Positions 1 to 10,547 of a stretch of DNA of 64,000 nt are shown one piece after another (position 1 is the stretch's first letter; each line of letters begins with the position of its first letter). The DNA comes from Leishmania martiniquensis (taxonomy: Eukaryota; Euglenozoa; Kinetoplastea; Trypanosomatida; Trypanosomatidae). The stretch lies in NCBI RefSeq assembly GCF_017916325.1, contig NC_090159.1:69501-133500 (forward strand), in the 5' to 3' direction. The translations under genes and the position numbers were made by a program. The notes under the pieces are model-generated. The model was not told the origin of the DNA. It made no database searches and saw only the letters and a program-made list of their open reading frames with translations.

Positions 1-1
1 G

Positions 2-3000
2 AATGCGGAGCTGCACGCGCTTCTGTGCGATGTCGTGACCCCGGCCCTTCTCAGCTCCGAACGTTTTGTATGCGAAAGCTTCTCTGTCGAGTTCACTCAG
101 CAGGAGACGAACAATGGCCGCATAGTCCCCGTCGACGCTATCGAGGATGTTTTCCGCCGCTGCGTGGACGAAGACAGGATGTGGGTCGTGCCCACGCTAC
201 CGCTCTCCTACGTTGTGGTGCCGAACCGTGAACACTTTGGCGAGCGCTGGGTGGCTGTAAGCGCTACGACAAAGGCAACCCACCCTGTCCTTGACGTCCG
301 TGTCCTCTTATACGATGCCCACACCACGGCCGCTGCGCTGGATGACATGCGCAAGTACACTGAACGCCTACGGACTCACGTGTGCCGTAAGATTAGGCAG
401 GTGAGCCAGCTGCACCTCCTAAAGCAGCTGCGCGAGTCGTTCAACGCCAGCGCCGAGCTCATACCCCCAGGGTGGGGAGACCAGTTTAGCCAGACCAGCG
501 GTGCGCCAGCCAGCAGCAACTCCGCGCACTGCGAAGGCTCACCGGCCTACGCACCCGATGCGGGTGTGGCTGGACCTCCTTTCTACCTGTGTGGCCGCAA
601 TGTGCTGGAGATTCCAATCTACTACAAGCTGCAGCATCAGTGCAAGAAAATCTTGCACCGCATCCAGGGCCACTGCTCGAGACTGGAGCTCGTCGCCATC
701 TTCAACAGAGACCAGTGCTTTCTCGCCGCCGACGACGTGGAAGGGGACACGTTCCACTACCTCCGCTTGGTCTTCGTCAAAGACACGGCGCGCACTGTGT
801 CCGTGACCTCTTGCCCGCCCCCGCTGACGTCCTCGGATCACTGCCCACAGCTTGTGGTGCAGCTCTTCAGCGCCACCCCTAACGCGAGTGTGCAGCGGCC
901 GCTGCAGCGGCTGCAAGACTTCTGCTATCTTTTGGCTGTGCAGGAGTTGCAGGGGCATCTCAACTACGTACAGCACAAGATGATTTCCTTCAACGATCTC
1001 GTCTTCTTGCAGAACCAGCGGCTGGAGCCGATTGTCGTGAACCTGCACACCATCTTCGGCAGCACCCTTCCTGATGCTGGCCGCGGCGCCCCCTGCGACT
1101 CGACTCATGACGAGGACACGTGCCAGCAGCGACAGCAAGACATCGCCATCACATTGCTGTTCCTGAATCTTCGCGAGTACAAGTTTAAACCCTTCGGCAT
1201 CCAGGACGAGCCTACGCACGCCACGAGCAACTTCGTGGAGCATTACAATCTCGAAAAGAGCATCAGCCTCGAGACCTCAATGGAGTCGGTGCCGGCCCAC
1301 GACAGCGGCAGCGAAGCACTGCGCGGGTGGCGTTTTGTGAAGATTGTGGACGGTGTGACGGATGTGCTGGTTTCGTGCTGTCTCCACGTGCATCCAAACA
1401 AGCCGGGCACGATCATCCTTGAGCGATACCTTACTCGAATCCCAGCGGAACGTTACGTCAACGGTGACTCGGAGAACACTACGCTCGCCCAGCTGGGCCA
1501 CAGCGTCGAGAGGACAAAAGCGCAGCTGCGTTTCTTCTGCTTGTCCTCACCAGGTCAGCCTTCCTACCCACTCCTGTGCTCCTCGCTGCGCACGTCGGTC
1601 AGCGACCTGCTGCACATCAGTCAGGAAACGTCCTCGAAGGACTCGTCGCTGCTGCGCTATCGCCACTTCTCGCTCGACAATGTAAACCCGGCGGTGCTGC
1701 CGATGCTGATGGACCGCATATGTGGAGCGCTTTCGCACTACGGCCCGACCTGTTTCATGTACGCCGGCGGGCGTGCAGGAAAGTGTGTGGTGCATGTGCC
1801 AAGCTTCTCGTGGAAGTGGATGGAGAGCGTCCAGAACGATGCAGTGGCAGACCCGCTGGAGATGTATGTGACTTGCGGGTACGACGTCATGGACTCCTCC
1901 GAGGCGACAGCGCCGTTGGCGCCGATCCGCGTCGTTCCGTATGTCGTGCCGGGTGTCTCGATCACCTCCGTAACAACAGGAGAATCGCAGATGTCACTGC
2001 TGGGCGAGTACCACCTGTGCGAGCGCGGCTGCCCGCTGCTGGAGTACCGCATAGCTCTCTCCGTTTCGTTGACGGAGGGCCTCTCGCTAGCGCTCTTCAA
2101 CCTGCGCGACACCGAGTATGTTGTGCGCCTGCTGGGCTACGTAGTGCTGGCGATGGAGGAGAAGTCGGCAATGTTGGATGAGGTGCTGCTGCAGCGCATG
2201 GGCTACGCTGTGCCGTCTTTTTTCAGCGAAGCAGATTTGGCGCGCATCTGCTGTGGCGACGACCGAAATGTCATTGTAAGCAAACCGCTGTCGATCAGCT
2301 CCGACGCGTATCGACGACGGGTCAACAACGTGCGCTTTCGTCCAAATCCTGACGCGGAGCGGGACGAGCCGCTGGTGGTACTGCTGGAAGGGCTGTACAA
2401 CCGAGGCCTCATCGTGAACTACGCATTTTCTGTGGAGGACGCCATCAAGGTCTTGTTTGACGAGTGCCCACAGTACTCACTGCAGGAATGCGTGCGCATC
2501 GTAGACGCGCTCCTCGAGGCGCACGTGCTATGTGACGATCAGCAGACTGTGCTGAAGCCGCAGGTTTCCATTCTTGCTTCTCTGCCACACAGCGAGCAGC
2601 TCAGGTCGGACGTGCGCAACTGCCGGCTTAGCGAGGTGAACGGCGTGCCGGCGGATGCCCTTACTGCGTGCTGCTATCACCGCCACATCTTGGCGTCGCA
2701 CATCATCGTGGAGGCACAGAACGCTCGTTCGGGTGTGGCTGAGGTGCTGGCGAAGTGCGACATGCTGTGGCGGGCAGGACCGCAGAATAATGTGCTCGAA
2801 CTGGCGAAGGCGATCGTGACGCTGCAGCTTAAGAGCAAGGAAGTATTCGGCGCGCGCGTGCCCGACTTCTCCCTCCGCCGTGAGCGGTGGCGGCGCGAGG
2901 ACGATGTCCTGGACTCCACACTTCCCACCCAGACCCAGCAGAACGTGAGCTACGCCCGTCCTGTCGACGCGTCGCTGCAGCTATACGTGGAGCACTTGCG

Positions 3001-4606
3001 CCAGCTCTACCCATCCATGTGCATCATCGATCTCGACCCCAACGACCCGCTCACTACCTCAGACGAGGTACTGCTCAACCGCCTGCGATGTCGATACGGC
3101 AAAGTCACGAGCGACATGGGTGGGGTGGTGCTCTTCAGTCCCCACCTCTACTACGCCGTCGTTCCCTTTGTGGACCTCCTGCGCTGCGGCAACTTCTACG
3201 AGCGGTACGGCCCACTCGCGGACGCGCTGGGCGAGGAGGCCATCCTCTCCCCCATTACAACCAGTGGACTCTTCATAGTCGAGGTTGGCTTCCAGGTGGT
3301 GCACTACGCTCTCGATTTCTTTGTCATCAACGGCGATGCCGTGTCGCCCGGCATGACGGCGAAGGTGGCGGCAGACTTCAAGCAGACGCTCCAGTTCGAG
3401 AGCTTACTGTACGACGCGGCGGTGCGCAGCCTCGCACACGGCATGCGTGCACACTCAGTGGTGCTCGCGGGACAGCAAAAAGCGTACACGGCGATGCAGA
3501 ACCTCGTCAAGTACCACCCCTTTCCTCCCATGCACAGCGTGAACATTGCCGCGGCGTATACCATCACCGACCCCCGGGTGATGCGGCTGAAGAACATGAC
3601 CCCGACCGGCGCAGCCAACAACGGTGACCTGCACGTCGGCACAGATGGTGTCCTCTATCTCTCGTCTCAGAAGCACATCACCCTCAAGCGTGAGCAGACG
3701 AACGAGATGTACACCTATGGCGGGCTCATCATCTGGGAGCGGGCGCAGCTCTTCGTGCTGCTCACCAACACCAAGGGCGTGAACAGAGTCTCTCGCGCGT
3801 CAAATCAAGACCTCGCACGACTTGCTCTGAGTGCGAAGCACTTGCTGTTGAATCAGCTGTTGGACAGCACGCAGCAGGAGCGGCTGGATGTGGCGTGGCG
3901 GAAGTTTTTGGTAGACGGACGCGCACCGGCCGCCGCTGCCGCCGGGCGCGGCACCGGAGAGCGGGAGCTGCCGAGCTATGACGAATTCGAGCTGTTGCGC
4001 GGGCACTCGCACAAGATCGTCCTTCACTCCTACGTGCCCACGCTGCAGATGATTCTGGAGGCGGTGGAGTGGAGTACCGACGGGTGGCGCCTGCAGGATG
4101 TATGCGCGCAGTTGTACCCTGAGCACGTCCTCCGCGTGATCGGTCGCCAGCGCTCCACCCGAGAGGCCCAGGAGACAACAGCGTCAACGCCACATGCACG
4201 CCACCATGACCTACACACAGGTTCCTCGGCAGGAGCACCCCTCCCAAGGCACACCGCTGCCGCTTCTGCGGAAGTCGGTCCGATTGGCGGATATGACATT
4301 ACGCGGCTGTTCACTTCGCCGTGCCTGACCGGCTGGTTTGTAGTGACGTTCGCGCCCGGCAAGGCGGAGGAGAACGGCTGTTTCCTCGCCATGGAGTGCT
4401 TCTCCGATCCGCACCGACCCTATGGCGCAAGTGTTGTGGTGGAGGAGCTCAGTCTGTACTGCAAACCCTCTCGCGCCCCTCATCCGCATCGCGTCATGAC
4501 TTTCCTCAGTGAGTCGGAGCAGGCGCTGGTGGAGCGATTTGTGCGGCTGGTGAACAGCGCCGTGTGGTCAAGTATTGTACCCTGTATTTCGCAGTTTATG
4601 GGGTAG
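2..4606 (+). CDS. Giant conserved protein, 5'-truncated by the window edge; possibly SZT2-like
   Basis: The reading frame is open from base 2 and no convincing ATG precedes the conserved-looking sequence, so the N-terminus lies outside the window. The visible part is 1534 residues and ends at a TAG at 4604-4606. No enzyme motif, signal peptide or membrane span is visible. It looks like a long mix of alpha/beta segments with low-complexity linkers, for example an Ala-rich stretch near nucleotides 3926-3950 and a His/Ser/Ala-rich one near 4180-4260. A segment at about visible residues 125-145 (basic, then Q-L-H-L-L-K-Q-L) and another near residue 1130 (FESLLYDAAVRSL) recall, from memory, the SZT2 family. 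SZT2 is the large KICSTOR subunit that tethers GATOR1 for amino-acid control of TORC1. That identity is an inference and needs a profile search; the gene itself is certain. Confidence 0.6.
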   Translation, partial: NAELHALLCDVVTPALLSSERFVCESFSVEFTQQETNNGRIVPVDAIEDVFRRCVDEDRMWVVPTLPLSYVVVPNREHFGERWVAVSATTKATHPVLDVRVLLYDAHTTAAALDDMRKYTERLRTHVCRKIRQVSQLHLLKQLRESFNASAELIPPGWGDQFSQTSGAPASSNSAHCEGSPAYAPDAGVAGPPFYLCGRNVLEIPIYYKLQHQCKKILHRIQGHCSRLELVAIFNRDQCFLAADDVEGDTFHYLRLVFVKDTARTVSVTSCPPPLTSSDHCPQLVVQLFSATPNASVQRPLQRLQDFCYLLAVQELQGHLNYVQHKMISFNDLVFLQNQRLEPIVVNLHTIFGSTLPDAGRGAPCDSTHDEDTCQQRQQDIAITLLFLNLREYKFKPFGIQDEPTHATSNFVEHYNLEKSISLETSMESVPAHDSGSEALRGWRFVKIVDGVTDVLVSCCLHVHPNKPGTIILERYLTRIPAERYVNGDSENTTLAQLGHSVERTKAQLRFFCLSSPGQPSYPLLCSSLRTSVSDLLHISQETSSKDSSLLRYRHFSLDNVNPAVLPMLMDRICGALSHYGPTCFMYAGGRAGKCVVHVPSFSWKWMESVQNDAVADPLEMYVTCGYDVMDSSEATAPLAPIRVVPYVVPGVSITSVTTGESQMSLLGEYHLCERGCPLLEYRIALSVSLTEGLSLALFNLRDTEYVVRLLGYVVLAMEEKSAMLDEVLLQRMGYAVPSFFSEADLARICCGDDRNVIVSKPLSISSDAYRRRVNNVRFRPNPDAERDEPLVVLLEGLYNRGLIVNYAFSVEDAIKVLFDECPQYSLQECVRIVDALLEAHVLCDDQQTVLKPQVSILASLPHSEQLRSDVRNCRLSEVNGVPADALTACCYHRHILASHIIVEAQNARSGVAEVLAKCDMLWRAGPQNNVLELAKAIVTLQLKSKEVFGARVPDFSLRRERWRREDDVLDSTLPTQTQQNVSYARPVDASLQLYVEHLRQLYPSMCIIDLDPNDPLTTSDEVLLNRLRCRYGKVTSDMGGVVLFSPHLYYAVVPFVDLLRCGNFYERYGPLADALGEEAILSPITTSGLFIVEVGFQVVHYALDFFVINGDAVSPGMTAKVAADFKQTLQFESLLYDAAVRSLAHGMRAHSVVLAGQQKAYTAMQNLVKYHPFPPMHSVNIAAAYTITDPRVMRLKNMTPTGAANNGDLHVGTDGVLYLSSQKHITLKREQTNEMYTYGGLIIWERAQLFVLLTNTKGVNRVSRASNQDLARLALSAKHLLLNQLLDSTQQERLDVAWRKFLVDGRAPAAAAAGRGTGERELPSYDEFELLRGHSHKIVLHSYVPTLQMILEAVEWSTDGWRLQDVCAQLYPEHVLRVIGRQRSTREAQETTASTPHARHHDLHTGSSAGAPLPRHTAAASAEVGPIGGYDITRLFTSPCLTGWFVVTFAPGKAEENGCFLAMECFSDPHRPYGASVVVEELSLYCKPSRAPHPHRVMTFLSESEQALVERFVRLVNSAVWSSIVPCISQFMG

Positions 4607-5465
4607 ACCACGCCTTGCACGCGCTATCCCTTCCCTGCCATCCACCCCCCGCGTCGTCTTGGCCTTGCCGGCCGCTTACGTGAGAATCGGTGTACTCGTC
4701 GACATGGTGGTGTGCATGTATCGGAGGGACGGCGCACGGTGACGTCGCCCTCTAACTGGTGAGAGAGAGGAAGGGTATGTGGAGTCCACGCTCGTTTACG
4801 CGTCTATGGGCGCGTGGGTGATGAAGCGCACGTAGCGATGCGCCGACGCACTTCATCACTCGAGGGTGCCTGCCCACAGCCCCTTTTCCTTGCTGTTGGA
4901 TCTCTTGAGGACCATCTTGGCGCGCGAGAAGAAGCAGAGCGAATTGATCAGGCCTGCTGTTTCACACTCATGCTTGCCGCATCCATCGCTACTAATTTGC
5001 GTGCCCATGCCAATGAGTGCAGCTGGAACGCCGACACGAGCACGGATGCCCGCAGCTAACGGCGTCAGTGAGAGAGCGAGAGTGACCGAGGGAGGGCGCT
5101 GCAGCCCTTGAGCAAGTTGCCTGATCCAAGACAGAACGGCTGCCGACGCGTGTGGAGGGGTGCACTCGGGTCGACCTACAATATCAGTCCTCTATGACCT
5201 CCGGCATCCCCTTCAAGCTCTCCATTGATACCTTTTTTTTCCGTCTCCTACCGGTCACGCTTTGCTCCCCCTCCCTCCTCCCCGTCTCCCCTTCTTTCCT
5301 CGCGTTGCTGAGTGACACACGCCGTGTGCCGAGCATGTGACGCACAGGCAGACGTGAAGGCCGGCCCTCTTCCATATGCACCTTCGCAATGGAAGGCGCT
5401 TCATGCTCGCCTAGCCATCACCTTTCCCCCTCGTCTCTGCGTCGTGCGGCGCCAGTGCGCGACGG
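4607..5465. other. Intergenic spacer: 3' UTR, then pyrimidine-rich splice region
   Basis: This 859-bp stretch has no credible gene. The right half becomes strongly pyrimidine-rich (about 5226-5310), as expected for the splice-acceptor region of the next gene. Short frames here have no recognisable composition or motif. Confidence 0.7.
5226..5312 (+). promoter_or_regulatory. Putative polypyrimidine tract and trans-splice acceptor
   Basis: A long T/C run, interrupted by only a few purines, is followed by the first AG at 5311-5312. This is the usual arrangement for spliced-leader addition and would give a 5' UTR of about 150 nt for the gene starting at 5466. Confidence 0.5.
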
Positions 5466-8400
5466 ATGCCACAGCTTGTGAAGGGCAGCTCTCCTGGAAA
5501 TGCAGATCTGTGGAACTCACCACTGGCGATGACAGTGTATAAAGTCTCACCACCTCGGCAAGATTGCAGAACAGGTCGCTCGCAAGTGGTGGTCGTCCCT
5601 CGACACAGCGGCGGTGTGACTGTTCAGTGGCACAGAGATAGCCTACAGGTCAAGGTGACCGCGGGTGATGCAGCGGTGCAAGCCCACTGGGTGAGTGCGG
5701 CCCGCCTCATCGCCGACTCGAACTCAGACACAGTGCAGTTGACAATCTGGCACCCTGGGTTGCGCATCTACATCGATGGCCAGCGTGTGACGCGAATCGG
5801 CTCTCCAGTGGAGGTGCACGCAGTACAGCGGATATCGTTCGGCACCGATCCGACCATCTACACGGCCGTTCCAGCGCCGCCAACTCTGATTCCTGGCGCG
5901 GATACAGCGAAAACCCAGCCAGCGTCGGTACCGCCCGCGTGCCCGGCGGTGGCCTGCCGAGACGGGAAGTTAGCGACAGCGAGACGACAGGAGCGGCAGA
6001 CATTGCCGCTCTGCATACCGCTGTGCAGTGGCGTCGAGGCGGAGTGCGGCGTGGCCACACCCGTCGCAGTCCCTCCCAAGGCGCGGACGGTGTGCACTAC
6101 GTCGGAGGGGAGCGGATGCCGGCAGGAACGCGCACCGCGCGAGGCAATCTTAGCATCTCCACCACCAGCGGCGATGCAGACATCAGAATCGCGCGGCCGT
6201 TCACCAACTCATGCGCCGCGTAGCATTGCTCTCATGACTAGCTCTGCTGCTGAGGACGCTAGCGTTCTTCTGCAGACGACGGAGAAGTTCGCCGTCAGCG
6301 CACCTTTAACAGAGAAGATATCAGCTGACCTCCTTGTGAAGTGGAGTGGGACGATTGGGCGTTGTTCTGCAGACGTGGTGGATACCGCCTCAAGTACCGC
6401 CTTTCCGCCTATCTGTTCAAAGGCGGATCGGTCCGGGACCGCAGTGTGCTCACCGCCGCAGACCCTCACTAGTGAGTGCTGCAACTCGCTCGCATACCTC
6501 TGCAATGAGGTGGCTGAGCGGAGGGAGTGCAGGGGCGATGTGCCGCAGCGAATCTGTAGTGGCGCGTTGCGAGTGCGCCCTCGGCTCCACTCCAGTCCGC
6601 GTTGGACCTTGGACCCCGTTACCGACGTGTGCTCCCCGGACTGGGAGGCGCTGCGCGCCAGGCACGGCGATGCAGCACCTCCGCGACCACATGGCATCTA
6701 CGAGGTCAGCTGCGGCAGTGTCGGCCTCAATCACGCAGTGGTCGCGGGTTCCAGAGGCGATGCTGGCCCTTTGTCAGTGTCGGCGAGAGGGCGTGGCTGG
6801 CGATCACAGGCTCTGAGGTCGCACGCGCAGGTGCTCGGCGCGGCCTCGCCCCGTCTATCGCGCGACTGCAGGGGTGAGCTCTCTTTCGGAGTCGCTGAGC
6901 GGATTTCCGCAGGCCCCCATGGCGAATGTAAAGGAATGGGAACGCGCGCGTCACTATTGTCTATGGATAGGACAGCTACTGCACCCTCCAGTGCGCGGAG
7001 TAGTCACCTCAACTCCGCAGAGAATGTGCGGCAGCGCCCGTACATGCGGGAAAAGATGCAGCTCTGCCCACGTCTGAGGGTCAATCCATTTGTTGTCGAG
7101 GTGTTTGGCAACACATGTCGCTATCGCCCGCTGGTTGATGTGAGGGGGACGAGGCGCTCAGGCAGCAGTGATGGTAGCAGCAAGAGCCGTAATGGAGGCC
7201 CTCAAGTGGGCGTCTTCGACCGGTTTGCTGGCATACCGTGGCAGCACCCGGCTGCAGCGGATGAGCTGATAACCCCTCGAACAGAGGCGGTGCTACGCGA
7301 TGTTCTGCGTCGCTACCCTGACTCGACTGCTGCGGAAGCCGATGCGATGTTCCTTTACTGTGCGCTGCGGCGCTCGTACGATGCGGACACCGACCGCTTC
7401 TCGTACGCGGATGCACCGGCGCTTACGGACCTCATCTGTGCGCGCTTCTCATCTTTGCTCAGAGCTGTAAAGGCGCGCATGCAGGAGAGCCGCCCGGTGT
7501 TGCGGCTGTCGTCGCCGCTGCTGTGCGGTGGAGATTTACTGGGCAGCTTTGCGGATCTTATGGTGGTGCTTAGAAGCGTCGCCTACTTCGCCCACTGGTC
7601 GTCGATGCACACGCCGCTGCTGCTGCTCGGCAACTACGTGGACGTTGGCTGGCACAGCGTCGAGGTCTGCATGCTGCTGTGCTGCTGGGCGTATCTGCAG
7701 CCACACAAAGTGCATCTCCTCCGCGGCCCGCACGAGGATCCAGCTGTGAACGGCAGCTATCATCTTTGGGGAAAGCGTTGCCTCCGCTATAAGTGCCGGC
7801 AGCGTTTTGGCTCAAAGAAAGGCATCGCCCTCTGGGCACAGCTGAACGACGTCTTTGCCGTCTTACCTGTGGCAGCGGTGATTGATGAAGAGGTGTTTGC
7901 TACGCACGGCGGCGTGCCACTGCTGCACGCGTCTCCGTCGCCGGGTGGCGAGGAGGGCGAGGGTGCGGCATGGCGGCGCCAGCGCAGTGAGAAAGTGCAG
8001 CTTCAGAATCTCTACAGCGACACCTCCGGCTCACCGACGCCGACGTCGGTGGATGAGAGCACTTCATTGCCCTTGGGCAGCAGGGCAGGAGGCGCGGCCT
8101 CCGCAGAGCGGCCAACTGCCCGAAAAGACAGAGGCGCAGAGGCCGATGCCGTACACATGATGCTCTTTCCCGCGCCCTATTCCTCCAGTGTGGTGCATCA
8201 CCGGCCCCCAACACCCGTTTTGGCGAAAGCGCGCGGTGATGGTACACAAGAGCACGCCCAGGCGCCGGAGACAACCACCTCAGTCGGGCAGCTGCCGCTG
8301 GGGTTTCTCCCCAGCGACCGGGCACACGAGAGCAACAAACGTCTTTGGGCTTGCGCAAGCCGCGCTGTAGCAACGGCTGTGGCGCACCCCACCGCGGCCC

Positions 8401-9656
8401 ATTGCGCATGCGCGGCACCGCCGAGGGACTCCACGCCGATTCCTCAGGCGAAGTGGACGGGTCTGATGCCCGAGGGCGGCGGCGGCGACAGGACCGCAGC
8501 AACCGCTCAGAGAGCGATATCCGCGTCGGCTTCGCCGTCTTCTGAGGCCGGCAACGCCAAACCTCTCGCTGCTGCTCAATCTTCAAACTCAGAAAAGTGG
8601 ACATCAGCGACCTCCGCGCGTACGACCTCATCGGCTACATCAGACAAGTCTCTACGCGTCGGGGATGGCGGTGCTGCCGCCACGAAGGACTCCGATGCCG
8701 GCCGCCATGGGGCCTACTCGTCTTCGCTGCGGTTGCAGCGAGGCGACTCTTCATTGCTGAAAGTACTCGCGGATGAGTGCCTTCCTGCAGTAGCGGCAGC
8801 AACAGAGAGCTTCCTGGTACCGTGCGCCACTGCCTCGGCAGCGCGTAGCGCACAGGGACCCGACGCCGACGCACCGTCGCCTCCAGCCCACGCCTTAGCA
8901 GACGAGGACGAGCCGTCCGAGGACGACTTTGCCGCCCTTCTGGCGGCCGTACACACACGCGAGTACGCTTTTCACACTCTACAGCGCCCCGCCGCGGTGG
9001 AAAGCCGAGACGTGAGGAGGCGCCTCCGGCTCGTGCGTGAGCTTCTTTGGAATCGAACTCGCGAGGCGGCCGCCAAACTCCTCATGCCGGAGGAAGGGCT
9101 GAGCAGGGATGGCAGGGACGCGACTGAGGTGCCGTGGTGGCGACCCCATCGAGTGGACGGCTGCTGCGGTCGCTGCCCCACTCGTCAGGCGCACCGCTGC
9201 TGCCTTATTTTCGGCACCGGCGCCCTCATTCGATTTCTGCTGCGCTTTCGCTTTTCCCTTTTGATACGCGGGGCGCCGGAGGACCCTTCTGAGTTGTGCG
9301 GTGCTGAGCTGTCCGAAGAAGGCCGCCTGCTGACACTGAATACGTGCCGCCAAAGGGGCAAGACGGCGCTGCAGGCGGCCGCGTGCGTAGTGGAGTCTCA
9401 GACACTGCGTCTTGCCACGTGGGGTCCGCAGGAGCTGGCCGATTCTCTTGGTCAGCTGTCACTGAGCAGCCTCCCCGGCGTTCACGAGACGGAGGCGGCG
9501 AGGGCAGACTTTGAGCAGTTTGTGTGCGATACGCTGTACACCCGCTTGCGCGACCACAAAATCGTGGGCCTGAACGATCAGTGGAGCGTGCTCTCGGCGT
9601 ACAAGGCTTACATCCAACACCGAGCGGCGGCTAGCATGCCGCTCCAAGGACGCTAG
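5466..9656 (+). CDS. PPP-family pseudophosphatase with large N-terminal extension and insert
   Basis: The protein has 1396 residues from an ATG at 5466; Met21 is an alternative start. Residues 1-130 look beta-rich and 130-650 are low complexity. From about 685 the phosphoprotein phosphatase fold appears, but its motifs are degenerate. GDxHG is GDLLG (689-693), GDxVDRG is GNYVDVG (722-728), GNHE is GPHE (754-757), HGG is kept (814-816), and the late metal-His motif is RGAPE (1268-1272). A PP1-like LxxLLW segment and an FG...LIRFLLRF segment confirm the fold. A Ser/Ala/Pro-rich insert of about 430 residues separates HGG from the C-terminal part; in PP1 that gap is about 75. Known PPP enzymes need the lost Asp, His, Arg and Asn to hold two metals and phosphate, so catalysis is unlikely. 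A scaffolding or substrate-binding role is inferred. Confidence 0.8.
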   Translation: MPQLVKGSSPGNADLWNSPLAMTVYKVSPPRQDCRTGRSQVVVVPRHSGGVTVQWHRDSLQVKVTAGDAAVQAHWVSAARLIADSNSDTVQLTIWHPGLRIYIDGQRVTRIGSPVEVHAVQRISFGTDPTIYTAVPAPPTLIPGADTAKTQPASVPPACPAVACRDGKLATARRQERQTLPLCIPLCSGVEAECGVATPVAVPPKARTVCTTSEGSGCRQERAPREAILASPPPAAMQTSESRGRSPTHAPRSIALMTSSAAEDASVLLQTTEKFAVSAPLTEKISADLLVKWSGTIGRCSADVVDTASSTAFPPICSKADRSGTAVCSPPQTLTSECCNSLAYLCNEVAERRECRGDVPQRICSGALRVRPRLHSSPRWTLDPVTDVCSPDWEALRARHGDAAPPRPHGIYEVSCGSVGLNHAVVAGSRGDAGPLSVSARGRGWRSQALRSHAQVLGAASPRLSRDCRGELSFGVAERISAGPHGECKGMGTRASLLSMDRTATAPSSARSSHLNSAENVRQRPYMREKMQLCPRLRVNPFVVEVFGNTCRYRPLVDVRGTRRSGSSDGSSKSRNGGPQVGVFDRFAGIPWQHPAAADELITPRTEAVLRDVLRRYPDSTAAEADAMFLYCALRRSYDADTDRFSYADAPALTDLICARFSSLLRAVKARMQESRPVLRLSSPLLCGGDLLGSFADLMVVLRSVAYFAHWSSMHTPLLLLGNYVDVGWHSVEVCMLLCCWAYLQPHKVHLLRGPHEDPAVNGSYHLWGKRCLRYKCRQRFGSKKGIALWAQLNDVFAVLPVAAVIDEEVFATHGGVPLLHASPSPGGEEGEGAAWRRQRSEKVQLQNLYSDTSGSPTPTSVDESTSLPLGSRAGGAASAERPTARKDRGAEADAVHMMLFPAPYSSSVVHHRPPTPVLAKARGDGTQEHAQAPETTTSVGQLPLGFLPSDRAHESNKRLWACASRAVATAVAHPTAAHCACAAPPRDSTPIPQAKWTGLMPEGGGGDRTAATAQRAISASASPSSEAGNAKPLAAAQSSNSEKWTSATSARTTSSATSDKSLRVGDGGAAATKDSDAGRHGAYSSSLRLQRGDSSLLKVLADECLPAVAAATESFLVPCATASAARSAQGPDADAPSPPAHALADEDEPSEDDFAALLAAVHTREYAFHTLQRPAAVESRDVRRRLRLVRELLWNRTREAAAKLLMPEEGLSRDGRDATEVPWWRPHRVDGCCGRCPTRQAHRCCLIFGTGALIRFLLRFRFSLLIRGAPEDPSELCGAELSEEGRLLTLNTCRQRGKTALQAAACVVESQTLRLATWGPQELADSLGQLSLSSLPGVHETEAARADFEQFVCDTLYTRLRDHKIVGLNDQWSVLSAYKAYIQHRAAASMPLQGR

Positions 9657-10547
9657 CTGGATTGTGCCTGCGCACGAAATGCGCCTCTCGCCCGTGCTCA
9701 TCTTGCGCAGCCCTTTCGTCTTGCTTGTTTGGGAACATCTGTCCTCTCCCATCTATTCCCACCTCATCCTCTGCGCTGCATTCCCCACGTCTGTGCGCCC
9801 GTCGGCTGGTTTCACGCGGCGGCTTTGCCGGCACGACAACCCTGCACAGGATGATGCTGATCGCTGCGGTGCTCCACCTCCTTCGCCCCCGCTCTCCCGC
9901 TCCGGTGTCGCGACTTTCTCGCGCACCCTCGCCCTCCACCGCCGACGCCTCGCCTCGCCTCGCCCCCCGCGCGGCGCCGTGACGCCTAACAGCTGCTCTA
10001 CGCTTCTCTTCTCTCCCCCCCCCACAGACAGTCGGCAAAGAAAACAGAAGCGAAAACAAACGAAAGGGGCGCCAATGCTCAGTCCCCGGCTCGCCCAGGG
10101 ACGCTGTTCGGATTCGTTTGCCTGTCCTCATGGCGTGCTGCCTTCCCCCTTCTCTTGGCTCCATGAAGAGAGAGAGTCAGGGGGAGAGCAGGCGGACCGC
10201 GGTACGCCACTGCTTTATACCCCGGACGTGTCGCAGCAATCTACACCCCCCTCTCTCTCTCCCCTCCTGTCATCCAAGCAAAAGAATCTCATACGAGAGG
10301 GGAACGCGTTTTTTTTACTGTTGGCGAGGCACGTATTCTTCGCACCTCTGCAAACACCTTTAGGGGGGCCATCGCTGCTGCCAGCCGACTCTGACACACG
10401 CGCAAACGGCGCCTACGTAAAAGCCATCATTCCTTTCGGGCATATTTTTTTTCAGTGCTCTTGTCGCGGGTCTGATTCGTTGGAGCGCCATTTCCGTGTC
10501 TCCGACACCGTTCCTCGTTACCACTGCATGAAGCGCGTTTTGCCAAG
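9657..10547. other. Intergenic spacer with pyrimidine-rich tracts
   Basis: This 891-bp stretch has no credible gene. It carries C/T-rich runs around 9880-10025 and 10236-10270. An open + frame crosses most of it only because the DNA is stop-poor, and it has no domain signature. Confidence 0.7.
10236..10278 (+). promoter_or_regulatory. Putative polypyrimidine tract and trans-splice acceptor (dynein gene)
   Basis: A CT-repeat tract is followed by the first AG at 10277-10278, giving a predicted 5' UTR of about 270 nt for the start at 10548. Confidence 0.5.
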
